The notes below the pieces were generated by a model. The model did not search any database and was not told the DNA's origin. It was given only the letters and a program-made list of their open reading frames with translations. Source: an uncultured Chlorobiaceae bacterium (lineage in GTDB: Bacteria; Bacteroidota; Chlorobiia; Chlorobiales; Chlorobiaceae). Taken from it: 7,022 nt of DNA. A program made the translations under genes and the position numbers. Positions 1-6,792 of this stretch are shown here, piece by piece. Numbering within the stretch: the stretch's first letter is position 1; each line of letters opens with the position of its first letter. The stretch lies in NCBI GenBank assembly GCA_903929845.1, contig CAIYWF010000124.1, positions 1-7,022 on the forward strand, read 5' to 3'.

Positions 1-2828
1 AGATTGCCAGTCCCGAGCATGATATCGCCTTTGCCAGCTATTGAGCCTACTGTTTCATTATGGTTGTTCAAGTTCCATATTGCGCCAGCCTCTACAATGA
101 GCGCCGAACTGTCCGGGATTACATTGTCGGCATAGCTCATCAGCGTACCACCCTTTACCGACGTGGTACCACTGTACGTATTCACACCCGACAGCGTTAA
201 CGTACCGTGCCCCAGTTTCGTCAGCGTACCTCTAATACTGTATATCCCTGACGCGAAGGTTACCGGATTACCATTCGTATCAATGTTGAACGACTGGTTA
301 CTGTTACCACTGAAACGAGCTGAATAATCCGTCGTGTTATTGTCTGTAAACTGTAACGTACCGCCGCCAAAAAACAGCGTACCCGTCGACTCGAGCGCAC
401 CTATTGAGCCTAAAGAGAGCGTGCCAACCATCAGGGTCGTGCGGCCATTGTAGGTATTCGAACCCGACAACGTTAACGTACCAGAGCCCAGCTTCGTTAG
501 TGTGCCACCAGGGCTGGATATGTCTGACGCAAACACTACCGATTGGCCATTCGTATCAATGTTAAACGACTGGTTACTGGCTGTGCTGAAACGAAACGAA
601 TAATCCGTCGTGTTATTAGCTGAAAACCGTAACGTACCACCTCCGAAATACAAAGTACCCTTCGTTCCGAATGCTCCTGATGACCCCAAAAAGAGTGTGC
701 CGCCATTCAAATTCGTCCCACCATCGTAGCTGTTCGCACCAGTTAGTATTAATGTGCCAGCACCGAGTTTCGTTAGTGTACCACCAGCGCTGGATATCTC
801 TGACGCAAACACTACCGACTGATTGTTGGTATCAATACTGAACGGCTGGTTATTGGCTCTGCTGAAACGAGCTGAATAATCCGTCTTGTTATTAGCTGAA
901 TATTGTAACGTACCACCACCGAAGAACAGCGTTCCTGTCGATCCGAGCGCTCCAAATGACTCCAAAGAGAGTGTGCCTCCATTCAAATTCGTCCCACCAT
1001 CGTAGCTGTTTGCACAGGAAAGTATTAATGTGCCCGCACCAAGTTTCGTCAACGTACGGTTGCCAATGATAGCGCCAAGGTATGTTCCGGTACCATTTGA
1101 CGAGATAACGTTGAAGGTGGTATCACCGGAACCACCAATTGTCCCACTTGAGTTGCTGCTAATGCCTCCGGTTTCGGCAGTAAAACTCAGGTTTAGATTA
1201 CCCGAAATGGCGGCATTGATCGCAATTGAATCATGCGCATCAAGCGTCAGCGTCTTACTTGTCGAAATCGTAGTGATAGCCTCATTAATGGTGATACTAC
1301 CGGAGAGAGGAGTACCGCCGGTACCGGTAGTAATCTTAACATCACTACCACCATCCAGGGCTGAATTAATACTGGATGCCAGAATAGTTGAATCTTGAGT
1401 AGGATTGAAATCCGATGGTGGTGAATACGGGTCACCACTTGTAGGTGTTGTATCGGCAACAATTGTAACATCATAAGGGTCAAGCAACCATAATCCAGCC
1501 TTACCCTTGCGGCCAGATGCAGAAACCCAAATACCCGCCACATCCAGCCAATGCCCTGAAGTCTCAATCAATCCACCATCACCGCCATTAGGCCCACCCT
1601 GCGCCTCAAACGTCCCATAAGCCCGTGTAACAGAGAGTGGATTGGTCACGTCCGACCATGCCACAACGGTGCCGCCATTGCCAGTATCCGTGGCGTTGGC
1701 TTGAAGCAGCGCTCCCTGTTCAACAATGGTTCCCGTCGCTTGGTGAATGGAGGTGTCCTTCCCCTGCCAGTTACCGCCAACGAGCACTTCCCCACCGCCT
1801 GTTGCTCCGGATGCGGTCAGATGCGCACCATCTTTCACCAGAACACGGTCACCCGTTGCAACAACTTGACCGCCCTTGCCATCCGCCGAAGAGGCATCCA
1901 GTGTACCGGAGACCGTCGTCATTCCTCCAACGGCATCGAGCAAGATACGCCCTTCTTTTAGCTGAAAAGAGTTCGCCTCAATAATCCCGCTGTTGTTTAC
2001 CGTCGATTTTGAGAGCGCATCAGCAGCACTGGCCGTCATGACCACGAGCCCTCCGTCTGCCTTGACAAGACCTTTGTTTTCGACAAGTGCATCAATAGCG
2101 CCTTCATCCACCGTCAAGGTGATCAGCCCGTCCCCGGTAAAATCAACAGAAACTTTATTACCAGCTCCAAGAGCCACGCTCCCACTCTTGGCTGTAATGG
2201 TACCTTCGTTGGTGACTTTTGGAGCGATCAGCGCTACCACTCCACCCGGAGTAACACTGATACTGCCCTGATTAAGAATTTTCCCGGCATTACCAGAAGT
2301 AAAGAACTTGTATTTGCCAGCAAGAAAGTCGCCATCAAGCATATTCAGCGATGAGGCTACAAGACCACCTACATCCACACGGGCATTCTTGCCGAAAATA
2401 ATACCAGACGGGTTCAGCAGAAAAACCTTGCCGTTCGCAGAAAGCGACCCAAGTATCTGGGAGGGATTCTGGTCAGCAATACGGTTAAGCACTGTTGCCG
2501 AAACATTGGGCTGTATAAATTGAACACTTGCTTCAGTACCGATATTGAAGCTGCTCCAGTTGGCGATCATCTGCTGGCTCGACTGGTTCACCGTCATCCG
2601 GGAGCCGCTGGAACCGATACTTCCAGCACCGGCAGTGATCCGGCCTCCAGCAGGCAATGCGCCAGGATCAATGGCGTAGGCTGGCACCCCGGCTGCAAGT
2701 ATTGAGGTGAGAACCGCAATGCTCAAGAGTGAGGATTTTGGAACTCCCCCGTTGGACTTGACTTTTTCGGAGACAACAACCCATTTCTCCCTGGTGATGG
2801 ACCAGATAACGTTGAATATCCTGTTCAT
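1..2828 (-). CDS. Large TpsA-type filamentous haemagglutinin-like exoprotein with autotransporter-type repeats (3' end beyond window)
   Basis: This is the N-terminal part (942 complete codons, no stop) of a surface or secreted adhesin-like protein of the two-partner secretion class. Such proteins cross the outer membrane through a TpsB/Omp85-type pore. Residues 1-25 (MNRIFNVIWS, then REKWVVVSE) match the extended signal peptide region. A hydrophobic stretch at 31-48 ends in AYA at 50-52, the likely cleavage site. Residues about 58-180 form the haemagglutination-activity/TPS domain, with NWSSFNIG at 90-97 and NPSGIIFG at 139-146. Later come FHA-family motifs: GGNWQG (351-356), GNGGTVVAWSD (383-393), GGDGGLIETSG (415-425) and WLLDPYDVTI (447-456). 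From about 583 onward the protein is beta-helical repeat sequence. ATG 2828 is the first start after an in-frame stop at 2925-2927; a GAGAAG element lies 2 nt upstream. No TpsB partner is visible. The adhesion role is inferred from the family. Confidence 0.93.
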   Translation of the reverse strand, partial: MNRIFNVIWSITREKWVVVSEKVKSNGGVPKSSLLSIAVLTSILAAGVPAYAIDPGALPAGGRITAGAGSIGSSGSRMTVNQSSQQMIANWSSFNIGTEASVQFIQPNVSATVLNRIADQNPSQILGSLSANGKVFLLNPSGIIFGKNARVDVGGLVASSLNMLDGDFLAGKYKFFTSGNAGKILNQGSISVTPGGVVALIAPKVTNEGTITAKSGSVALGAGNKVSVDFTGDGLITLTVDEGAIDALVENKGLVKADGGLVVMTASAADALSKSTVNNSGIIEANSFQLKEGRILLDAVGGMTTVSGTLDASSADGKGGQVVATGDRVLVKDGAHLTASGATGGGEVLVGGNWQGKDTSIHQATGTIVEQGALLQANATDTGNGGTVVAWSDVTNPLSVTRAYGTFEAQGGPNGGDGGLIETSGHWLDVAGIWVSASGRKGKAGLWLLDPYDVTIVADTTPTSGDPYSPPSDFNPTQDSTILASSINSALDGGSDVKITTGTGGTPLSGSITINEAITTISTSKTLTLDAHDSIAINAAISGNLNLSFTAETGGISSNSSGTIGGSGDTTFNVISSNGTGTYLGAIIGNRTLTKLGAGTLILSCANSYDGGTNLNGGTLSLESFGALGSTGTLFFGGGTLQYSANNKTDYSARFSRANNQPFSIDTNNQSVVFASEISSAGGTLTKLGAGTLILTGANSYDGGTNLNGGTLFLGSSGAFGTKGTLYFGGGTLRFSANNTTDYSFRFSTASNQSFNIDTNGQSVVFASDISSPGGTLTKLGSGTLTLSGSNTYNGRTTLMVGTLSLGSIGALESTGTLFFGGGTLQFTDNNTTDYSARFSGNSNQSFNIDTNGNPVTFASGIYSIRGTLTKLGHGTLTLSGVNTYSGTTSVKGGTLMSYADNVIPDSSALIVEAGAIWNLNNHNETVGSIAGKGDIMLGTGN
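225..1052 (-). repeat. Three tandem 276-bp coding repeats (92-aa PATR-type beta-strand units)
   Basis: Within the exoprotein, residues 593-684, 685-776 and 777-868 are three back-to-back units of exactly 92 residues, each starting LTKLG.GTL (777-1052, 501-776 and 225-500). Each holds the autotransporter-associated beta-strand signature (LTKLGAGTLILTGANSYDGG), then GTLFFGGGTLQ, NNTTDYS and NIDTNG.SV.FAS. By hand count units 1 and 2 share about 72 of 92 residues, and units 2 and 3 about 62 of 92. A fourth unit starts at residue 869 (position 224) with the same motif but diverges after about 28 residues into MSYADNV...AGAIWNLNNHNETVGSIAGKG, a typical continuation of autotransporter beta-helices. 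The absence of any indel between units suggests duplication under structural constraint. Confidence 0.9.
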
Positions 2829-3236
2829 TTCTTCTCGACAAACTATTGTTGGCGTAAACTGAAAAAGAGGCTCCGAAAGGGTTAATCGTCGCGAAATAAT
2901 GCTTGCCCTGCAGAACCGAATCGTTTAGCTGAAAATTCGCATTCATCGAATAAATGAAAGGCTTTTGCCCAGAAAATCAGCAATAAGAAACAGGACGTGC
3001 ATCAACGTGTTACCGGTCAAGGACAACAACCCAACTTTCTGACTTTTATTACGAATTTAATGGCAACTTATCTCTGCAGATCGCAAGACGTATTATATAT
3101 TTTAATTTAATAATTTAGTCACTCATTCGAAACCTATTTAAGTATGGCAAACTGCTGGGTTAAGAGGACACTCTTTTCAAACCCGTAGAGAATATTGAAA
3201 GTTCTTCTTGTGATAATTATTTTGTAGATAAAGTGC

Positions 3237-3264
3237 TTGTTTTTCTCTAATTTATACTTATAAT
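3237..3264 (+). promoter_or_regulatory. Candidate sigma-70-type promoter for the YqhA-like gene
   Basis: A perfect -10 box TATAAT (3259-3264) lies 16 bp after a weak -35 TTGTTT (3237-3242). Transcription would begin near 3271 and leave a leader of about 110 nt before the ATG at 3384. A second TATAAT at 3273-3278 has no good -35. In such AT-rich DNA, boxes of this kind can arise by chance. Confidence 0.4.
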
Positions 3265-3365
3265 ACGGCAAATATAATGGAATCCAGGCATAGCATGCAG
3301 GTTAACGTTTAATCGGTTGTCACGACTTAATCAAGTGGATTCAACAATAAGTAACATTTAATTTG

Positions 3366-3373
3366 TAAGGAGT
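3366..3373 (+). promoter_or_regulatory. Shine-Dalgarno site of the YqhA-like gene
   Basis: TAAGGAGT has its GGAG core 11 nt before ATG 3384. The frame has a TAA at 3366-3368, inside this same site, and no other start between it and the ATG, so this fixes the start. Confidence 0.75.
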
Positions 3374-3383
3374 AAAACATCGG

Positions 3384-3983
3384 ATGAAAGACCCCAACGC
3401 TGCTAATAATAAAATTGAGAGCATTAAAAATAAAATTGAGAACATAATAGAGAGTGTTTTTGAGACACTGCTTTTCAATACTCGCTTTATTGTCATCACT
3501 GCAGTGTTGGGGTCTCTCGTCGCCTCGGTTATTATGTTCGTTCAAGGGACGCTGTTAGTGTCTAACGGTTTAACTATGTTCATTGAACAATTAAACAGTA
3601 CAGAAGGACATGTGGCTCATGAGCTGGTTCCCCTGTTAATTTCTTCGGTTGATAATTACCTGTTTGCAACTGTCCTGCTTATTTTCAGTATGGGTCTTTA
3701 TGAATTATTTATCAGTAAAATAGACCCGGCAAGCCGCACTTCTGACTCTCGCCCAAATTGGTTAAGTATTTCAAGTCTTGATGATCTTAAAGCCGCTCTC
3801 GGAAAAGTCATTCTTATGATTCTGATCGTTTCGTTTTTTGAACGGTCTTTGGATATCGAGTACAAGAGCGCGCTGGATCTTTTATTCCTGGGTGTTGGAG
3901 TTGTTCTCATTTCCGGAGCTTTATTTTTGACACATTTGCAACATGCACATCCGGCCGAAAACCATAAAGAGCATAATTCGTAA
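3384..3983 (+). CDS. YqhA/UPF0114-family inner-membrane protein
   Basis: This is a 199-residue integral membrane protein of unknown biochemical function in the UPF0114/YqhA family. Recognisable family blocks are LLISSVDNYLFATVLLIFSM (84-103) followed by GLYELFISKIDPAS (104-117), then SLDDLKAALGKVILMILIV (131-149) and SFFER. Predicted membrane segments are about 35-58, 84-110, 138-155 and 162-183. The N-terminus (8-23) is a charged amphipathic stretch with a duplicated heptad (NKIESIK, NKIENII). The C-terminal tail carries five histidines in its last 16 residues. The gene is monocistronic: it has its own ribosome-binding site, diverges from the exoprotein gene and ends 40 bp before a strong terminator. 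The family assignment is confident. No function is claimed; links to stress or transport would be guesswork. Confidence 0.9.
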   Translation: MKDPNAANNKIESIKNKIENIIESVFETLLFNTRFIVITAVLGSLVASVIMFVQGTLLVSNGLTMFIEQLNSTEGHVAHELVPLLISSVDNYLFATVLLIFSMGLYELFISKIDPASRTSDSRPNWLSISSLDDLKAALGKVILMILIVSFFERSLDIEYKSALDLLFLGVGVVLISGALFLTHLQHAHPAENHKEHNS

Positions 3984-4022
3984 ATGTTGAGCGTCTCCCT
4001 CGATTAAAGAGCTGCCCCCCTT

Positions 4023-4059
4023 AAGTCGCCAGGTTTTACACTTGGCGACTTTTTCTTTT
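4023..4059 (+). terminator. Strong rho-independent terminator after the YqhA-like gene
   Basis: AAGTCGCCAGG (4023-4033) pairs with CTTGGCGACTT (4041-4051) through one G-U pair, giving an 11-bp stem with a 7-nt loop. It is followed by a T-rich tract, TTTTTCTTTT, to 4059. It sits 40 bp after the stop at 3983 and separates that gene from tgt, so tgt needs its own promoter in the roughly 80 bp that remain. Confidence 0.88.
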
Positions 4060-4138
4060 CACTGAAGTATTGCAGGAAATATCACCAGAAACGGTTACTT
4101 TCAAGCTGCTGTCTGAAATATCAACCACTCTGGCATTC

Positions 4139-5275
4139 ATGAAATTTACCGTTACCACTGTAGACTCCAGAACTGCTGCGCGATGCGGTGTTCTGCATAC
4201 GGACCACGGCCCTGTTCTTACTCCGGTCTTTATGCCGGTAGGCACCCGAGCAAGCGTGAAGTCGGTTGAGCCTCATGAGCTGAGAGAACTGCATGTCCAT
4301 ATTATTCTGGCCAATACCTATCATCTCTACCTGAGACCGGGCAATGATATTCTGTTGAAGGCCGGTGGTATCCACCGGTTCATGAACTGGCAGGAGCCGC
4401 TTTTGACGGACAGTGGAGGCTACCAGGTTTATTCGCTCTCCGATCTGCGCAAAATCAAGGAAGAGGGAGTAATGTTCAAGTCGCACCTTGATGGTTCAAC
4501 GCAGCATTTCACCCCTGAAAATGTGGTTGATACTGAACGCATTATCGGCAGTGATATCATGATGCCTCTTGATGAATGTCCGCCTTCAACTGCTGAGAAA
4601 GAGTATGTCCGCTCGTCCGGTGAGCTGACGATTCGCTGGGCTGAACGGGCACGAAAACATTTCAGCTTAACAGCTCCGCTTTATGGCCACGAACAGTACC
4701 TTTTCGGCATCACGCAGGGCGGAATTCATGCGGATTTGCGTACTCTCTCGACGAATGCGCTGGTTGATCTTGGTTTTGACGGCTATGCGGTTGGCGGGAT
4801 GGCTGTCGGGGAACCTGCCCCCGAAATGTACCGAATTCTTGAGCTGTCACACACGCTGCTGCCTGAAGAAAAACCGCGATATCTTATGGGCGTTGGCACG
4901 CCGGAAAATATTCTGAATGCCATTGAGCGGGGCATCGATATGTTTGACTGTGTCATACCGACGCGCGAAGGACGTAACGGCAGGGTCTATACCCGTCATG
5001 GCAAGATGAACCTTCGATCCGCAAAGTATGCTGATGATTTCAGTTCAATTGATGAAGGCTTCGACAATGAGGTCTGCAGGAACTACTCGCGTGCCTATAT
5101 CCGCCATCTTTTGAATGTGGGTGAGATTCTCGGACTCAAGCTCTGTACCCTGCAGAATATTTCGTTTTTTATGTGGCTGACCGCTACAGCACGCCAACAG
5201 ATTCAGAATGGCTCTTTTCTGGAGTGGAAACAGGATTTTCTCGACCAATTCAACATCAGCAATGACCAAGCATAA
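4139..5275 (+). CDS. tgt: Queuine tRNA-ribosyltransferase (tRNA-guanine transglycosylase)
   Basis: Tgt exchanges guanine-34 in the anticodon of GUN tRNAs (Asp, Asn, His, Tyr) for preQ1, the committed tRNA step of queuosine synthesis, in the cytoplasm. The 378-residue length is normal for the family. Visible landmarks are FMPVGT (31-36), NTYHLYLRPG (59-68), DSGGYQ (91-96, general acid/base D91), the DEC motif (145-147), GITQGG (190-195), GGMAVGE (219-225) and the nucleophile D270 in MFDCVIPTR, followed by GRNG. The usual zinc site (CxCxxC plus a later His) is mostly absent: the aligned positions read F308, N310, C313 and Q339, so only the third cysteine remains. ATG 4139 gives MKF, as in known Tgt proteins. 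A TTG at 4070 would add 23 unlike residues. No Shine-Dalgarno site is visible at either start. The gene overlaps rimO by 14 nt. Confidence 0.97.
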   Translation: MKFTVTTVDSRTAARCGVLHTDHGPVLTPVFMPVGTRASVKSVEPHELRELHVHIILANTYHLYLRPGNDILLKAGGIHRFMNWQEPLLTDSGGYQVYSLSDLRKIKEEGVMFKSHLDGSTQHFTPENVVDTERIIGSDIMMPLDECPPSTAEKEYVRSSGELTIRWAERARKHFSLTAPLYGHEQYLFGITQGGIHADLRTLSTNALVDLGFDGYAVGGMAVGEPAPEMYRILELSHTLLPEEKPRYLMGVGTPENILNAIERGIDMFDCVIPTREGRNGRVYTRHGKMNLRSAKYADDFSSIDEGFDNEVCRNYSRAYIRHLLNVGEILGLKLCTLQNISFFMWLTATARQQIQNGSFLEWKQDFLDQFNISNDQA

Positions 5276-6563
5276 TGTCTTTCTCCTGAGCCTCGGCTGC
5301 TCTAAAAATACTGTCGACTCTGAGCGTCTGATGGCGCAGGCTGAAGCTTCGGGTATCCTCTTTACAGAGCGTGCTGATGAGGCCGATACTATCCTCATCA
5401 ACTCTTGCGGCTTTATTGAAGATGCCAAAGAGGAGTCGATTGCTGAAACGCTTGCCGCCATTGATAAAAAGAGTGAGGGGAAGATTCAGAAGGTTTTTGT
5501 GATGGGGTGCCTCAGCGAGCTTTACCGGCAGGAACTCAAGGAGGAGATGCCGGAGGTTGACGGCTTTTTCGGTACCCGTGAACTGCCTGAAGTACTTGCC
5601 GCCATCGGAGCCTCCTATCGCGAGGAGCTTTTTGACCACCGCTCGCTGCTCACTCCACCCTACTACGCCTTTCTCAAGATTGCCGAAGGGTGTAATCGTA
5701 CTTGCTCGTTCTGTTCTATTCCGAAAATCAGGGGGCGCTACAGGAGCCAACCGGTAGACCAGCTCCTGCGTGAAGCTGCGCTGCTGCAGAAAACCGGTGT
5801 CAGGGAGCTGAATGTCATTGCCCAGGATATCAGCATGTTCGGCTATGACACCGAGGGTAAATCGATGCTCAATGATCTGGTGCTCCGCCTCTCGGACATG
5901 GCTTTTGACTGGATACGGCTGCTTTATGCCTATCCGGTGAATTTTCCGCTCGAAGTCATTGAGACAATGCGGGATCGGGAAAATATCTGCAACTATCTCG
6001 ACATCCCCTTGCAGCACTGCAATGACCGGATCCTCCGTTCCATGAACCGGGGAATCAACAAGCAGGAGACCATTCGCCTTCTTGAAACGATTCGGGAGAA
6101 AAACCCCGATATCCGGCTGCGCACCACCATGATTGCCGGTTATCCCGGAGAAACAAGAGAGGAGTTCGAAGAGCTGCTGGAGTTTATAGAGACGACCCGT
6201 TTTGACCGGCTTGGCTGTTTCCCCTACTGCCACGAGGAGTATGCCACATCTTATACTCTTGAAGAGACGGTGACCCCGGAAGAGAAGCAGGAAAGGGTAG
6301 CGGAGATCATGGAGGCACAGGAGGCTGTCGCTATGGAAAGTAACCGTTTCTTTGAAGGCAAAACGCTCAAGGTGCTGATTGAGCAGGTTGAGGATGGCTC
6401 CGCCTTTGGAAGAACTGAGTACGATGCACCTGAAGTGGATAATGATTGCATTCTTTCAATTGGAGAATCACCGGTCACTGTCGGCTCATTCAGCATGGCA
6501 ACCATCAGCGATTCATCGGCTTATGAGCTGTATGGCAAAGTTGAGAACATTGAAGAAGAGTAG
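5262..6563 (+). CDS. rimO: Ribosomal protein S12 (Asp) methylthiotransferase, radical SAM
   Basis: RimO adds a methylthio group to the beta-carbon of the conserved aspartate of ribosomal protein S12, using two [4Fe-4S] clusters and S-adenosylmethionine. The 433-residue protein has the full family layout. The N-terminal UPF0004 domain carries cluster cysteines C13 (SLGCSKNTVDSE), C49 (NSCGFIEDAKEES) and C83 (GCLSELYRQEL). The radical SAM core carries C144, C148 and C151 in AEGCNRTCSFCSIPKIRGRY. A C-terminal TRAM domain runs from about 365 to the end. SLGCSKN and FIEDAKEES distinguish it from MiaB and MtaB. ATG 5262 lies inside the end of tgt in another frame (14-nt overlap) with no clear Shine-Dalgarno site, so translational coupling to tgt is likely. 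Nothing in it looks damaged. Confidence 0.97.
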   Translation: MTKHNVFLLSLGCSKNTVDSERLMAQAEASGILFTERADEADTILINSCGFIEDAKEESIAETLAAIDKKSEGKIQKVFVMGCLSELYRQELKEEMPEVDGFFGTRELPEVLAAIGASYREELFDHRSLLTPPYYAFLKIAEGCNRTCSFCSIPKIRGRYRSQPVDQLLREAALLQKTGVRELNVIAQDISMFGYDTEGKSMLNDLVLRLSDMAFDWIRLLYAYPVNFPLEVIETMRDRENICNYLDIPLQHCNDRILRSMNRGINKQETIRLLETIREKNPDIRLRTTMIAGYPGETREEFEELLEFIETTRFDRLGCFPYCHEEYATSYTLEETVTPEEKQERVAEIMEAQEAVAMESNRFFEGKTLKVLIEQVEDGSAFGRTEYDAPEVDNDCILSIGESPVTVGSFSMATISDSSAYELYGKVENIEEE

Positions 6564-6612
6564 CCCAAAAAAACTTCACCCTGACGTTGCCTGCCCCTGA
6601 CCTCTGACGCCC

Positions 6613-6635
6613 ATACCATATTTACGGTATTTTTA
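6613..6635 (+). terminator. Weak hairpin with T tract after rimO
   Basis: ATACC (6613-6617) pairs with GGTAT (6626-6630) across an 8-nt loop, followed by TTTT, about 50 bp after the rimO stop. Five base pairs with little GC make a weak terminator at best. It is the nearest candidate end for the tgt-rimO transcript; otherwise transcription would run on to the hairpin at 6817. Confidence 0.35.
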
Positions 6636-6690
6636 TACTCCAAGCTTGGAAACATTGAAAACATTGCGCTTTATTAACAATCGTTAACAA

Positions 6691-6792
6691 ATGATCATGA
6701 CTATGAGCACTGTATCATATAACCACACAACCATTTACTGCTGTCAACCGGGTATTTGTGCTCACAAAGGAAATTCTTGCTTGTGCAGGTAG
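6691..6792 (+). CDS. Putative cysteine-rich leader peptide (33 aa) of the sulfate-binding gene
   Basis: A 33-codon ORF, bounded by an in-frame TAA at 6685 and ending at TAG 6790-6792. It begins MIMTMSTVSYNHTT and ends YCCQPGICAHKGNSCLCR. Five of its last 17 residues are Cys: codons at 6739 and 6742 (adjacent), 6757, 6778 and 6784. In-frame ATGs at 6691, 6697 and 6703 are all possible starts. No Shine-Dalgarno site is visible, so translation may be leaderless, or weak. The stop codon falls just before a region that can pair with the following terminator, the usual layout of an attenuator leader peptide. It precedes a sulfate-binding protein gene, which fits cysteine as the sensed end product. 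The role is inferred; the peptide itself probably has no function beyond its own translation. Confidence 0.6.
   Translation: MIMTMSTVSYNHTTIYCCQPGICAHKGNSCLCR
6755..6768. repeat. 14-bp interrupted palindrome inside the leader ORF
   Basis: TTTGTG (6755-6760) and CACAAA (6763-6768) flank a central CT. In DNA it resembles a small operator half-site pair. In RNA it could form a 5-bp hairpin with loop GCUC and slow RNA polymerase or act as a segment 1 structure. Which of these applies, if any, cannot be decided here. Confidence 0.4.

Larger units (their letters stand above)
2829..3383. other. AT-rich divergent intergenic region
   Basis: This 555-bp stretch separates the divergently transcribed exoprotein and YqhA-like genes and must hold both promoters. 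I see no convincing gene in it; open frames are short, lack ribosome-binding sites and resemble no family. The part from about 3040 to 3290 is rich in A/T runs. A TATAAT box lies on each strand (plus 3259-3264 and 3273-3278; minus 3092-3097). Small inverted repeats include TTCAT/ATGAA (2943-2959) and AAGAG/CTCTT (3162-3175); both are too weak to name. Confidence 0.7.

Noticed and set aside
225..1052. Regular direct repeats that might suggest a CRISPR array or satellite
   Set aside because: The 276-bp units are in frame, fully coding and contiguous without spacers. They are protein repeats.
1030..2705. Several plus-strand open frames across the exoprotein region
   Set aside because: They are antisense to a continuous 942-codon minus-strand frame with clear FHA and PATR motifs. 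Their Pro/Val/Leu-rich translations mirror Gly/Thr/Asn-rich repeats.
2668..2946. Minus-strand frame of 92 codons overlapping the exoprotein start
   Set aside because: It lies in a different frame from the exoprotein, most of it overlaps the ESPR, signal-peptide and early TPS coding region, and it matches no family. It is probably chance.
2772..3033. 12-mer GACAACAACCCA present at 2772-2783 and 3022-3033
   Set aside because: The copies share nothing beyond 12 bp and one is inside coding sequence, so they are likely coincidental.
4070..4138. TTG start for tgt giving a 401-residue protein
   Set aside because: The extra 23 residues do not resemble Tgt N-termini, no ribosome site precedes the TTG, and MKF at 4139 aligns with known family starts.
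5256..6233. Long open frame (325 codons) on the minus strand opposite rimO
   Set aside because: It is an antisense shadow of rimO. It shows no family motif, starts inside rimO with no ribosome site, and the plus strand carries all conserved RimO cysteines.
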